A stretch of 50,747 bases of DNA from Flavobacterium piscinae (GCF_004122145.1 NZ_SBKQ01000018.1:1-50747); one strand, 5' to 3'; positions 24,963 to 34,299 are shown, numbered from the stretch's first letter. The notes: generated from the sequence alone by a model not told the origin. A program made the numbers and translations.

Positions 24963-26792
24963 TTATTCATATAAAACAGTTTTTGGTTTATTGATTTCAA
25001 AATCCAAATAGCCAAAATCACTCGTTTTATAAGTATTTGATTTAAAAATATTTTCTCCTTGATTCGGAATTCTAGGATAATAAGCAAAAGAAATTTGAAA
25101 CGAATTAAACACTAAATAATCGTTGGTAATAATAACTCCAAAACCTAATTTAGAATAGCCTGAGCTTATGCTGAAATCGCGTTTAGAATCAGCTAAAAAC
25201 GCTAAAGAGTAATTTAGAAACGGACTAAAACGAAAGCCAGCCCATTGCCATGGAGAATAGCTTTGACTTTGAAATGAAAAGAGCATTTTTCGGGTTCCAA
25301 GAAATTTTGGATCATTGAAACCATTGATTCCGTTTGATTCATTGATGGAAATTCTATCGCCAACCGACTCTAATCGATGACTACCGAGGATGACATCGCT
25401 TTTAAAAAATTGCCGTACTTTCCATTTTCCTAATTCAATTAAAGGCGTAAAATAATTGATTTGCAAAACAAAAGCAGTTTGTTGATTTTTTTTATCTTTA
25501 AAAAAACTTCCATATTCGTAATTCGTACTAAAATAGCCCCATTTAAAATAATTACCTAATGTAGCTTTGATGCCAAAATATAGTCTGTTTTCAAAATTTT
25601 TGTTTTGAACACCTCCCGTAATACCATAGTATTTTCCGATTGGAATATCTTCAGCAATTGCGAAATTGAAAACATATTCATCCTGAACGAATTTTCGGGA
25701 AGAGAGTCCAATCCCGGTAAGCCAAAATGATTCACTGGAAAAGAAGTCAACTGCATCAAATTCTGAAGCGATGTCTTTTAAATAATTTACTTTATAATAT
25801 CGCAAAGTAGTAACTAAATTGGTGTTTTTTCGGTCATTAAACTCATCACTTTTTATTCGAAAGGAATGTCCGGCCCATAAATCAATCGTATTGTATTTAA
25901 AAGTTTGAAGTGAATATTGAAAGGAAGAAGATGGTAGACTATCTTTTCGTAACCGATTCTCCACAAATGCTCCACCGGCCCATCGGGTGAAGGGAGAGAA
26001 AAATTTACGTTCTACGCGAATGCTTTTTGAATAATTGTTTTCTAAATCAATTTGATAATTTAAATCAGTTTGGATATAGGTGTTTTTTATATTCGGAACT
26101 ACATAACGAGTAGAAAATGCTCTTCTTTTGTCATTTAAATCGTGTTGGTATTGATTATCCCAAAGATGACCCGAGCCTAAAAAATTTCGTTCGGTAAGTT
26201 CATAAGTTGCTTTGTTTGGAGTGATGTTTGCATTCGGAATCAAACTCCAAGAATCTAAAACAACAACAGTAACATCAACACTATCAGCATTTTTACCGGC
26301 TAATTCTGCCGTAATATCAACTCGTCTAACAAAACGTTGGCTTCTTACTAAACGTGCAGTTTCAAGAATTAGTAAACTGTCATAAGGTTGATTTTGTTTA
26401 AGTAAAAGCACATTGCGAATAGCAAAATTTCTACTTTTCATGTGGACTGCATTACCAGCTTTTTCGCTAAATCGTTTGGGTTTTTTGGTAGTATCAATTT
26501 CAGAATATCCAAACGGGTCCAGCGTTTTAATGGTGATTTTGCGAATGATTTTATTTTCGTAAATGACGTGTTTTTTTGCTATCGATTCTACTTTATCAGG
26601 ATGAGTAGGCTTAACATCGGTTGATTTAAAAATAAGCTTGTGCACGAATTTCGTGAACTTATTTTTTTTTGAATAATTTTCAATCTTTTTATATCCGATA
26701 GCTGCAGAATCAGTTTTGGTTTTATTATCCTGAGCATAGGAAATAAAACAAATCCAAAGGAAAAGAAACAAATAAAAGTATTTTTGAGTCAT
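24963..26792 (-). CDS. Outer-membrane beta-barrel protein with POTRA-like domain
   Basis: 609 residues. It has a signal peptide (ending SYAQ), a linker, and a POTRA-like region (about 75-190, with KIIRKITIKTLDPFGYSEID and LLILETARLVRSQRFVRRVD). A long alternating-hydrophobicity barrel follows, starting near LTERNFLGSGHLW. This is the layout of the Omp85 superfamily (BamA, TamA, two-partner transporters), here with a single POTRA unit visible. It may insert or export specific outer-membrane components. The gene is separate: about 110 bp from the PIG-L start region and about 55 bp after the MscS gene on the same strand. A TATCTTCG -7-like box lies just upstream. Confidence 0.82.
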   Translation of the reverse strand: MTQKYFYLFLFLWICFISYAQDNKTKTDSAAIGYKKIENYSKKNKFTKFVHKLIFKSTDVKPTHPDKVESIAKKHVIYENKIIRKITIKTLDPFGYSEIDTTKKPKRFSEKAGNAVHMKSRNFAIRNVLLLKQNQPYDSLLILETARLVRSQRFVRRVDITAELAGKNADSVDVTVVVLDSWSLIPNANITPNKATYELTERNFLGSGHLWDNQYQHDLNDKRRAFSTRYVVPNIKNTYIQTDLNYQIDLENNYSKSIRVERKFFSPFTRWAGGAFVENRLRKDSLPSSSFQYSLQTFKYNTIDLWAGHSFRIKSDEFNDRKNTNLVTTLRYYKVNYLKDIASEFDAVDFFSSESFWLTGIGLSSRKFVQDEYVFNFAIAEDIPIGKYYGITGGVQNKNFENRLYFGIKATLGNYFKWGYFSTNYEYGSFFKDKKNQQTAFVLQINYFTPLIELGKWKVRQFFKSDVILGSHRLESVGDRISINESNGINGFNDPKFLGTRKMLFSFQSQSYSPWQWAGFRFSPFLNYSLAFLADSKRDFSISSGYSKLGFGVIITNDYLVFNSFQISFAYYPRIPNQGENIFKSNTYKTSDFGYLDFEINKPKTVLYE

Positions 26793-26847
26793 AGCTTACT
26801 GATTCGAAGATAACGCAAAAAAGTTTACTTGTGTTATAAAGGGAAAG

Positions 26848-27378
26848 TTAATCCGTAAACTCTTTTTCTTCTGAAGGAAATTTTAAAACTGAAACACCTT
26901 TTTGTAACAGTAAACTATTAGGATAAGTAATAAGTTCTCCTTCTTTGGTTTTCAAGTAAGTATGAAATCCTCTGATGTCTTCAATTTCTGCTTCTAGAGG
27001 AAAATCTTTGTCGTGAATTCGAATGGTATCCCCAATTTTGAATGGGGCTGAAAAGAATAAAATGATCCCTGATGTTACATTACTCAAAATAGACCATTGG
27101 GCAAACATTGCCACACCAATTACGGCAAAAACAGAAGAAAAGACAAGAATTACATTTTGAGGTTTTACCCCCCAAATAATAAAGATAGCGATAACCGCAA
27201 TCGTACCTAAAAGAATATTAAAATATTTAATCACCAAATTAGAGCGGTGTTCAAGTGTTTGACTGATTTTTGCAAACCGACGCACAATTTTTGCTGTGAT
27301 GATTCGGGCGATAAAAAAGAACAACAAAACAATTCCTGTTGCAATTTCCTCTTTGATATATAGTTTTAGGAATTCCAT
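26848..27378 (-). CDS. Short mechanosensitive ion channel (MscS family)
   Basis: 176 residues against 286 in E. coli MscS. There are three hydrophobic segments; the third (VIGVAMFAQWSILSNVTSGIILFF) is the pore helix, followed by the beta domain (FKIGDTIRIHDKDFPLEAEIEDIRGFHTYLKTKEGE cut into two strands, then TYPNSLLLQKGVSVL). The large C-terminal cytoplasmic cage domain is absent, so this is a minimal channel. It opens on membrane tension during osmotic downshock. It follows maf by 11 bp and ends the DUF2520-kdsC-ubiA-maf-mscS gene series. Confidence 0.88.
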   Translation of the reverse strand: MEFLKLYIKEEIATGIVLLFFFIARIITAKIVRRFAKISQTLEHRSNLVIKYFNILLGTIAVIAIFIIWGVKPQNVILVFSSVFAVIGVAMFAQWSILSNVTSGIILFFSAPFKIGDTIRIHDKDFPLEAEIEDIRGFHTYLKTKEGELITYPNSLLLQKGVSVLKFPSEEKEFTD

Positions 27379-27389
27379 AGTTTATTAAT

Positions 27390-27971
27390 TTATAAATTCA
27401 TTAGTTTTTGATACACCAAATGCATTGGCATTCCCACCACATTCGTATAAGAACCTTCTATTTTACTAATGCCAATATAACCAATCCATTCTTGAATGGC
27501 ATAACTACCGGCTTTGTCGAAAGGTTTGTAATTGGTTAAATAATAACGAATGGCTTCATCGGTAAGTTCCTGAAAAGTCACTTTAGTTATTTCATGAAAT
27601 GTTTCAGTAGTTGTATTGGTTTTAAAACAAACAGAGGTAATTACTTCATGAGTGGAATTCGATAACGATTTCAACATGGTAAAAGCATCATTTTCGTCTT
27701 TTGGCTTACCCAAACATTGGTTGTTGTGCCAAACGATAGTGTCGCTGGTAACTACAATTTCGTCTGATTTCAGTTCTCCTTCAAAGGCATTGGCTTTTAA
27801 TTCGGCCAGGTAATTGGTTATTTCTTCTGCTTGAAAGTGAGGTGGATAAATTTCTTCCACTTCCTTCAACCGAATTTCAAAATCAATGTCTAATTCCTTA
27901 AAAAATTGTTGCCTTCTGGGTGAACCCGAAGCTAAAATGATTTTATACGATTTAAGTTTTTCTCTAAGCAT
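27390..27971 (-). CDS. maf: Maf family nucleoside triphosphate pyrophosphatase
   Basis: 193 residues. The Maf signature ILASGSPRRQQFFKEL lies at 12-27, the catalytic SDTIV motif near 74-78, and GKPKD follows. Maf proteins hydrolyse non-canonical or canonical NTPs (dTTP/UTP type here, judged only by general similarity) to monophosphate and diphosphate, limiting misincorporation. The 5' end overlaps the ubiA-type gene by 8 bp, a translational coupling arrangement. Confidence 0.93.
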   Translation of the reverse strand: MLREKLKSYKIILASGSPRRQQFFKELDIDFEIRLKEVEEIYPPHFQAEEITNYLAELKANAFEGELKSDEIVVTSDTIVWHNNQCLGKPKDENDAFTMLKSLSNSTHEVITSVCFKTNTTTETFHEITKVTFQELTDEAIRYYLTNYKPFDKAGSYAIQEWIGYIGISKIEGSYTNVVGMPMHLVYQKLMNL

Positions 27972-28896
27972 TGGTGTTGATTTTGATGTTGTAGGTAATC
28001 ACGGCAATGGATAAAATCCCAAAGAAAATAACCCATTTTAAAATTGTACTCAGGTGATGAAAATCAGAGACAGATTTTGCATTCCAACTTTTAATAAGTA
28101 CATACATAAGAGGGCCAAGTACCAAGAAAAGGACATACAATACGGCATAATACAAATCAAAACTCATTAAATGTTTATTGGTATACCAGAGTACAATCGC
28201 AACAGCAATTGCAACTAATCCGAACACAATTTTTGCCGTTCTGTTCACACCAAATACAATAGGAAGTGTTTGCATACCTTGGTTGTAATCACCTTTACTG
28301 TCTTCTGCATCTTTGATGATTTCACGAATTAGATTCAATACAAATGCAAAAACAGCATAATCAGTTAGTATTTTAAACAGCAAACCCATTTTTTCCCGAT
28401 TGCCGTCATAAGTGGCCGGATATAAATCAAATACACCAATAATTAAAACACTTAAACCAAGAATAAAAGCAACTAAAATATTTCCTAACAGCAACATTTT
28501 TTTCAACGTGGTGGCATAAAAATAGAGTGAAGCAGCAATAAATATAAATATTGTTGCAAAACTTGGTTTTTGAATTACATTGGAAAGATAAAATCCAATA
28601 GACACCCCAATAATATTTAAACCAACATAAATATTGTATGCTCTTGATTCTGAAATGGCTTTTCCAACAATCACTTTTTCAGGACGATTGATGGTATCGG
28701 TTTCTTGATCAAAAATATCATTAATGACATATCCTGCAGCGGCTAATAAAACGGTGGATAAAACCAATAAAAAATATTGCCAATCAGCTAATGCCAAATA
28801 ACCGTCTTGTTGATTTAAAAAACCGTAACGGAAAATGATTTGCATTAGAGCAAGTAGTAATAGATTTTTGTATCGTATTAATTGTAGATATATCAT
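27964..28896 (-). CDS. UbiA family prenyltransferase (geranylgeranylglycerol-phosphate type)
   Basis: 310 residues with about eight membrane helices. The first Asp-rich motif NDIFDQETD is at residues 59-67 and the second (IKDAEDSKGDYNQG) lies near 195-210. UbiA enzymes attach polyprenyl chains to aromatic or glycerol acceptors in the inner membrane. Bacteroidota proteins of this subgroup are usually annotated geranylgeranylglycerol-phosphate geranylgeranyltransferase; the acceptor is not proven by the sequence. It overlaps maf by 8 bp. Upstream it is separated from the KdsC-like gene by a 174-bp repeat-rich gap. Confidence 0.88.
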   Translation of the reverse strand: MIYLQLIRYKNLLLLALMQIIFRYGFLNQQDGYLALADWQYFLLVLSTVLLAAAGYVINDIFDQETDTINRPEKVIVGKAISESRAYNIYVGLNIIGVSIGFYLSNVIQKPSFATIFIFIAASLYFYATTLKKMLLLGNILVAFILGLSVLIIGVFDLYPATYDGNREKMGLLFKILTDYAVFAFVLNLIREIIKDAEDSKGDYNQGMQTLPIVFGVNRTAKIVFGLVAIAVAIVLWYTNKHLMSFDLYYAVLYVLFLVLGPLMYVLIKSWNAKSVSDFHHLSTILKWVIFFGILSIAVITYNIKINTNA

Positions 28897-28929
28897 CTTT
28901 TTGATTCAGTTATTTTTTTTAATAATAAT

Positions 28930-29070
28930 ACTTTTTGTGCTACTTTGTAGGAGATTGCTTCGCCAGTTCGCTATCGCTCGTGTCCTCTTTCGACTTCGTC
29001 CTCTTTCGGAATGACAAAAAGCGGTGCGTAGCTCGCATCCCGAAACCCGCAACTTTTCAACCCGCAACTT
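28930..29070. repeat. Composite intergenic repeat inside a gene series
   Basis: The element contains GATTGCTTCG, two copies of TCCTCTTTCG (28983-28992, 28999-29008), GGAATGACAAAA, and two copies of AACCCGCAACTT 15 bp apart (29044-29055, 29059-29070). The second copy ends exactly at the stop codon of the KdsC-like gene. It is richer in G+C than its surroundings and has no convincing ORF. Confidence 0.65.
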
Positions 29071-29598
29071 CTAATCATGCTTCCCATTGTAATACAAATG
29101 CCATTTATCTTGTACTTTCATCACTTGTTCGATGACTTCACGAACGGCACCTTTTCCACCGTTTTTGTGTGAAATATAGTTTGAAATGGCTTTGATTTCC
29201 GGACTTGCATCTTGCGGACAAGTAGGTAGTCCGACCAGTTTCATAACATGATAATCCGGAATGTCGTCACCCATGTACAAAACCTGACTGGGATTTATGT
29301 TGTAAATGGCACAGTATTCTTGAAAAGTTTTCACTTTATCCGGAGAACCTAAGTAGATGTCTTTAATGCCTAAATTTTTGAGTCGAATTCGAACACCTTC
29401 ATTGCTTCCGCCGGAAATGATACAGACATGATAACCACTTTCAACAGCGGCTTTCATGGCAAAGCCATCTCTAATGTTCATGATGCGAAGCATTTCTCCG
29501 GATGGTGTAATGTGCACACTACTGTCGGTTAACACACCGTCCACATCAAAAATAAAAGTGGTAATGTCATGCATTAATTCTTTATAGCTTTTTGCCAT
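29071..29598 (-). CDS. kdsC: KdsC-like HAD-IIIA phosphatase
   Basis: 175 residues from the ATG at 29598 (a TTG at 29604 is possible). Motif I FDVDGVLTDSSV has its Asp pair at 18 and 20; motif IV reads MGDDIPDYHVMKLVG. There is no cap domain, which is typical of tetrameric C0 KdsC. The family member KdsC makes KDO from KDO-8-phosphate for the LPS inner core; other members act on other sugar-8/9-phosphates, so the substrate is probable, not certain. The 5' end overlaps the DUF2520 gene by 17 bp. Confidence 0.85.
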   Translation of the reverse strand: MAKSYKELMHDITTFIFDVDGVLTDSSVHITPSGEMLRIMNIRDGFAMKAAVESGYHVCIISGGSNEGVRIRLKNLGIKDIYLGSPDKVKTFQEYCAIYNINPSQVLYMGDDIPDYHVMKLVGLPTCPQDASPEIKAISNYISHKNGGKGAVREVIEQVMKVQDKWHLYYNGKHD

Positions 29599-30343
29599 CG
29601 TCAATAATTGATTTAGTGATTAGTTTATAAATGTCTTTTTGATTTTCATCAGTCAAAAAATTCAAATGCGAATTTATAGTTGCCGTATCGTTCCTTTTTG
29701 CCGGACCGGTTTGTGCATTTTCAGGTGTTAATTGAATGATTTTTTGAGCGGTTTCCTGAATTAAAGGCTTCAATAAATCAAATGAAAGTTGGTTTTCTTT
29801 ACAAATATCATTTCCAATTTTGAATAAATGATTCACAAAATTACATACAAAAACAGCCGCCACATGAAGTGCTTTTCGTTGTTCTGATGAAATAAATTGC
29901 ACCACAGTTGAAACGGATTCAGACACAGTTTGGATTATTTTAAAATCATCTTCTTTTTCTGCTTCCAAACAAATCGGAATTTCTTTAAAATCAACCGTTT
30001 TATTTTTTGTAAAAGTTTGCAAAGGATATAAAACACCTCGTCGATTTTTGGCATCTAAAATTTCCATCGGCATGCTGCCTGACGTGTGAACGACCAATCG
30101 ATTTTCAAAGGGAAGTTTACTGGAAACAGTAGCAATTGCATTATCCGAAACGGCTATAATATAAATATCTGCCACTTTTATTTCATCATAATTAGAAACA
30201 ATTTTATCCGAAGAAATCAATTGTAAAATACTTTCTTTTTGCCTCGAAAAAACCTGAACAAGCTCAATTTCATCACTTTGCAAAAAAGCAGTAATCAAAT
30301 GTTGAGCTACATTTCCGGAACCGATAAGGACAATTGAAATCAT
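29582..30343 (-). CDS. Rossmann-like and DUF2520 domain-containing protein
   Basis: 253 residues. The N-terminal NAD(P)-binding fold has IGSGNVAQHL at 7-16, followed by the FVNHLF-containing DUF2520 helical domain (about 130-250, with LHVAAVFVCNFVNHLF and PLIQETAQKII). The arrangement resembles 6-phosphogluconate dehydrogenase/ProC-type reductases, but the substrate is unknown. First gene of the series leading through kdsC. A -7 box lies only 4 bp before the ATG, predicting an almost leaderless mRNA. Confidence 0.88.
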   Translation of the reverse strand: MISIVLIGSGNVAQHLITAFLQSDEIELVQVFSRQKESILQLISSDKIVSNYDEIKVADIYIIAVSDNAIATVSSKLPFENRLVVHTSGSMPMEILDAKNRRGVLYPLQTFTKNKTVDFKEIPICLEAEKEDDFKIIQTVSESVSTVVQFISSEQRKALHVAAVFVCNFVNHLFKIGNDICKENQLSFDLLKPLIQETAQKIIQLTPENAQTGPAKRNDTATINSHLNFLTDENQKDIYKLITKSIIDDGKKL

Positions 30344-30347
30344 GCGT

Positions 30348-30355
30348 CAAAAATA
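30348..30355 (-). promoter_or_regulatory. -7 box of the DUF2520 gene, near-leaderless
   Basis: TATTTTTG on the minus strand fits TAnnTTTG and ends 4 bp before the ATG at 30343, so the transcript should begin at or within a few bases of the start codon. Confidence 0.45.
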
Positions 30356-30459
30356 AGAAAAACACCAGCGATTTCCGATTAAAATTAAAGAGAATAAAAA
30401 CCTACTTAAACTTCCCTTAAAAATTCCATAAAAATCAGTAAGTTTCTTTCTTTTATAAG

Positions 30460-30467
30460 TATTTTTG
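30460..30467 (+). promoter_or_regulatory. -7 box of the ResB-CcsA gene
   Basis: TATTTTTG fits TAnnTTTG and lies 27 bp before the ATG at 30495. It overlaps the alternative TTG start at 30465, which argues against that start. Confidence 0.45.
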
Positions 30468-30494
30468 TGCTTTCAAAAATTACCCTTCTTAAAA

Positions 30495-33400
30495 ATGGAC
30501 AAAAAAATACTTTCCTTCCTTTTTTCCACGCGTTTAATGGCTTTTTTATTTATTGCTTTTGCAGCAGCTATGGCGGCCGGAACTTTTATTGAGAGTTATT
30601 ATAACACGGATACGGCCCGAATTTGGATTTATAATGCATGGTGGTTTGAAGTGATTATGTTCTTTTTTATGCTTAATTTTTTTGGAAACATTAAGCGGTA
30701 TCAACTTTGGAAAAAGGAAAAATGGGCAACGTTACTGCTGCATTTTTCATTTATTTTCATTTTAGTTGGAGCGTTTATCACACGATACATCAGTTATGAA
30801 GGGATGATGCCTATTCGCGAAGGTGCAGCCGAAAAACGATTTTATTCCGATAAAACCTATCTGACCATTTTTGCCGATGGTAATTACAAAGGTGAAATCA
30901 AGCGAAAAACCATCGAAAAGCCACTGATTTTGTCCCAAGCAGCCGATAATAGTTTTTCAATCAACGATAAGTTTGACACAAAACCTTACACCATTCGCTA
31001 TAAAAATTTTATCATGAACGCTACCGAAACCATCAAACCCGATGAAAGTGGCGAAACCTATTTAAAATTAGTAGAGTCGAGTGGGGGAACACGTCATGAA
31101 CATCACTTAAAAGAAGGTGAAGTGCAAAGTTTACACGGAATCCTCTTTGCCTATAACAAAGAAACCGACGGAGCAATTAACATTATGCACGACGGGGATT
31201 CCTTTTTTATCAAATCTACCTTTGGTGGTGACTTTATGCGAATGGCCGATCAAATGAAAGGATTGGTAGTAAAAGATTCTGTTCAACCGTTAATGTTTCG
31301 CTCATTGTATAACATTGCCGGTGCTCAATTTGTATTGCCTGAAGCTCCTGTAAAAGGGAAAAAAGAATATATTTCGAATAACGATTGGAAAGATATGATG
31401 ACTGATGATGCTTTAGTATTGGAGGTCGAAGCAAATGGTGAAACAAAAGAAGTAACATTAGTAGGTTCCAAAGGAAAACAAGGAATTCCGCAAACCGTTA
31501 AAATGGGTGATTTAGACATCACATTGATGTTCGGAAGTAAAATTTATGAATTACCGTTCAGCATTCAATTGAATGATTTTATTGCCAAGCGTTATCCCGG
31601 AACCATCAATAGTTATTCCGCTTTCGAGAGTAAAGTCACTGTTTTGGATGGCGACAAGAAGCAGGATGCTCATATTTTTATGAATAATATTTTAGATTAC
31701 AAAGGCTACCGATTTTTCCAGGCACAATTTGACGAAGATGAAAAAGGAACAATCCTTTCTGTTAATCACGATTTTTGGGGAACTTGGATAACTTATATTG
31801 GTTATTTTTTGCTTTACATTGCTATGATGGCCATTTTATTTGATAAAAATACGCGTTTTCACGACCTTAAAATGAAGTTGGAAAAAGTGAAAAATAAGAA
31901 AGCTTCATTGTTATCAATATTATTTTTACTTTTTTCAACATTTGGTTTTTCTCAAGAAGCAAGTGAAAACCCAAACCATAATCACCAAAGACCATCACTA
32001 GCTGAAGTGGAGAAGTTTCTGGAAACCACAATTCCTACTCCGGAACATGCCGCTAAATTTGGTCGTTTAGTGATACAAGATGCCGGTGGAAGAATGAAAC
32101 CGGTGAATACTTTTTCTTCAGAATTACTTCGTAAAGTCAGTAAAAGTGATCATTACAAAGGCTACACTTCCGATCAGGTTTTCCTATCGATGTCGCAAAC
32201 ACCCAATGCGTGGTTTGAAATTCCGTTGGTTTATTTAAAACGTGGAAATGATAGTATCCGAAACATTTTAGGTGTTGAAAAGGATGCCAAATTTGCTCCT
32301 TTTATTCGTTTTTTTGATGAAAAAGGAAATTATAAATTGTCTCCCTTTTTAGATGACGCTTACAAAGCGGCTATTCCAAATCAATTCCAAAAGGATTTTA
32401 TTGAAGTAGATAAAAAAGTAGTTTTGTTGAATTCTGCCTTGAGTGGAAGTATTCTCCGAATTTTCCCTATTCCAAATGATCCAAATAATAAATGGATTTC
32501 CTATTTGGAATTAGACGAATATGAAGATACTGAACTTAAAAATTTAAAAAATATTCTTCCAGCTTACATGCAGATTTTAGCAGAAGCCAGCCGAACACAA
32601 GATTATAAAATGGCGGATGATATTATTGGCGGTATGGAGAAATTTCAAATGAAATACGGTAGCGAAGTACGACCATCAGACAATAAAATAGATTCTGAAA
32701 TTATGTATAACAAGTACGATATTTTCAAACGTCTCTTTTATTTGTATATGCTAGCCGGGGTATTGATGTTGATTTTTAGCATCATCCAAATTTTTAAATC
32801 ATCCAAATTTTTAAATTACACTGTTAATGCCTTTCATATTCTAATCGGGCTTTTCTTTGTCTTGCATACGCTAGGTTTAATTGCTCGATGGTATATTTCT
32901 GGACATGCTCCGTGGAGTGACGCTTATGAAAGTATGATTTATGTCGCTTGGGCTACGATGTTTTTCGGATTGGCATTTGACAGAAAATCGAAATTAACCA
33001 TTGCCTCGGGAGCTTTTGTTGCTTCCATGATTTTGATGATTGCACATTGGAATTGGATGGATCCATCGATTGCCAACTTACAACCGGTTTTAAATTCCTA
33101 TTGGTTGATGATTCACGTGGCGGTGATTGTGGCCAGTTACGGACCTTTTACATTGGGAATGATTTTGGGAATTGTAGCATTGCTGTTGATTCTTTTGACC
33201 AATGATAAGAACAAAGAAAAAATGAAGTTAAACATTCAAGAGATAACCTATATCAATGAAATGGCGTTAACGATTGGATTGGTCATGCTTACCATTGGAA
33301 ACTTTTTAGGAGGACAATGGGCTAATGAAAGCTGGGGTCGCTACTGGGGTTGGGACCCAAAAGAAACCTGGGCTTTAATTAGTATCATGGTGTATGCGTT

Positions 33401-33644
33401 TGTGATTCATGCCCGATTTGTTCCCTCGTTACGCGGAACTTGGGTGTTTAATTTGATGAGTATTTTCGCTTTCTATTCGATTATGATGACGTATTTTGGT
33501 GTGAATTTTTACCTAACCGGATTGCATTCGTATGCGAGTGGTGATAAAGTAGTCACGCCAAGTTTTGTGTATATCTCGGTAGCAGTGATGATTGTATTAG
33601 GAATAGCTTCTTATTTTCAATACAAAAAATACTATAAAAAATAG
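30495..33644 (+). CDS. ccsA: Fused ResB-CcsA cytochrome c biogenesis protein
   Basis: 1049 residues from the ATG at 30495. The first half is ResB/Ccs1-like: three N-terminal helices, a long periplasmic domain and another helix near 430-450 (WGTWITYIGYFLLYIAMMAI). A second hydrophobic segment, LLSILFLLFSTFGFSQ near 480, opens a further periplasmic domain. The C-terminal third is CcsA with six or more helices and the haem-handling tryptophan-rich motif WGRYWGWDPKETWAL near 947-961. The System II (Ccs) pathway moves haem across the membrane and attaches it to c-type cytochromes. Fusion of the two subunits is usual in Bacteroidota and also known in Epsilonproteobacteria. Confidence 0.93.
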   Translation: MDKKILSFLFSTRLMAFLFIAFAAAMAAGTFIESYYNTDTARIWIYNAWWFEVIMFFFMLNFFGNIKRYQLWKKEKWATLLLHFSFIFILVGAFITRYISYEGMMPIREGAAEKRFYSDKTYLTIFADGNYKGEIKRKTIEKPLILSQAADNSFSINDKFDTKPYTIRYKNFIMNATETIKPDESGETYLKLVESSGGTRHEHHLKEGEVQSLHGILFAYNKETDGAINIMHDGDSFFIKSTFGGDFMRMADQMKGLVVKDSVQPLMFRSLYNIAGAQFVLPEAPVKGKKEYISNNDWKDMMTDDALVLEVEANGETKEVTLVGSKGKQGIPQTVKMGDLDITLMFGSKIYELPFSIQLNDFIAKRYPGTINSYSAFESKVTVLDGDKKQDAHIFMNNILDYKGYRFFQAQFDEDEKGTILSVNHDFWGTWITYIGYFLLYIAMMAILFDKNTRFHDLKMKLEKVKNKKASLLSILFLLFSTFGFSQEASENPNHNHQRPSLAEVEKFLETTIPTPEHAAKFGRLVIQDAGGRMKPVNTFSSELLRKVSKSDHYKGYTSDQVFLSMSQTPNAWFEIPLVYLKRGNDSIRNILGVEKDAKFAPFIRFFDEKGNYKLSPFLDDAYKAAIPNQFQKDFIEVDKKVVLLNSALSGSILRIFPIPNDPNNKWISYLELDEYEDTELKNLKNILPAYMQILAEASRTQDYKMADDIIGGMEKFQMKYGSEVRPSDNKIDSEIMYNKYDIFKRLFYLYMLAGVLMLIFSIIQIFKSSKFLNYTVNAFHILIGLFFVLHTLGLIARWYISGHAPWSDAYESMIYVAWATMFFGLAFDRKSKLTIASGAFVASMILMIAHWNWMDPSIANLQPVLNSYWLMIHVAVIVASYGPFTLGMILGIVALLLILLTNDKNKEKMKLNIQEITYINEMALTIGLVMLTIGNFLGGQWANESWGRYWGWDPKETWALISIMVYAFVIHARFVPSLRGTWVFNLMSIFAFYSIMMTYFGVNFYLTGLHSYASGDKVVTPSFVYISVAVMIVLGIASYFQYKKYYKK

Positions 33645-33694
33645 TTTAGCAGCTTTTTATGATTTGTTTAGGAGAGTCATCTTTCCTAAAATTG

Positions 33695-33702
33695 TAAATT
33701 TG
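33695..33702 (+). promoter_or_regulatory. -7 box of the glutathione peroxidase gene
   Basis: TAAATTTG followed by GAAAC, the same eleven or so bases as upstream of the DUF2911 gene. It is 15 bp before the ATG at 33718 and supports that start. Confidence 0.5.
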
Positions 33703-33717
33703 AAACAAAATATCACT

Positions 33718-34299
33718 ATGAAAGCATCTTTTTTAATCATTTTTTCTTGTTTTATGTTGATGAGCTGTCAAAATCACGCTCAAAACAAAAAAGAAAATAC
33801 AAGTACATCAAACACAATGAAACAATCAATTTATTCATTTAAAGTTGAAGATTTAGAAGGAAAAGAATTTGATTTTGCTTCCTTGAAAGGTAAAAAAATC
33901 ATGGTGGTCAACACGGCTTCCAAGTGTGGATTGACGCCACAATACAAAGATCTTCAGGCATTGTTTGAAGAATACAAAGACAAAGGTTTGGTAATCATCG
34001 GTTTTCCCGCCAATGATTTTATGAAACAAGAGCCGGGAACCAATGAAGAAATCGGAGCTTTTTGTCAAAAAAATTACGGAGTAACTTTCCCAATGATGAG
34101 TAAAATTTCTGTAAAAGGAAAAGAAATGCATCCGCTTTATCAGTTTTTAACCCAAAAAGCTCAAAACGGTTTGCAGGATAGTGATGTGGAATGGAATTTT
34201 CAGAAATACCTTTTAAACGAAAAAGGAGAATTAGAAAAAGTCATCAGTCCGAGAACTAGTCCAAAGGACAAAGAAATAATAGATTGGTTAGCGAGTTAG
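33718..34299 (+). CDS. Glutathione peroxidase family lipoprotein
   Basis: 193 residues from the ATG at 33718. An extension to 33664 would cross a promoter box and spoil the lipoprotein signal (FMLMSC, Cys17). Peroxidatic Cys70 is in NTASKCGLTPQY (Cys type, not selenocysteine), and the Trp/Asn of the active site are in EWNFQKY. The second Cys at FCQKNYG could serve as the resolving residue in a thioredoxin-dependent reaction. It reduces hydroperoxides; the lipid anchor puts it in the envelope. A monocistronic gene with its own promoter. Confidence 0.92.
   Translation: MKASFLIIFSCFMLMSCQNHAQNKKENTSTSNTMKQSIYSFKVEDLEGKEFDFASLKGKKIMVVNTASKCGLTPQYKDLQALFEEYKDKGLVIIGFPANDFMKQEPGTNEEIGAFCQKNYGVTFPMMSKISVKGKEMHPLYQFLTQKAQNGLQDSDVEWNFQKYLLNEKGELEKVISPRTSPKDKEIIDWLAS

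Noticed and set aside
28935..29135. Plus-strand 66-codon ORF over the kdsC-ubiA gap
   Set aside because: It is made of intergenic repeat words and runs into kdsC in antisense; composition is not protein-like.
33664..33717. N-terminal extension of the glutathione peroxidase
   Set aside because: It would disrupt the lipoprotein signal peptide and overlaps a -7 promoter box.
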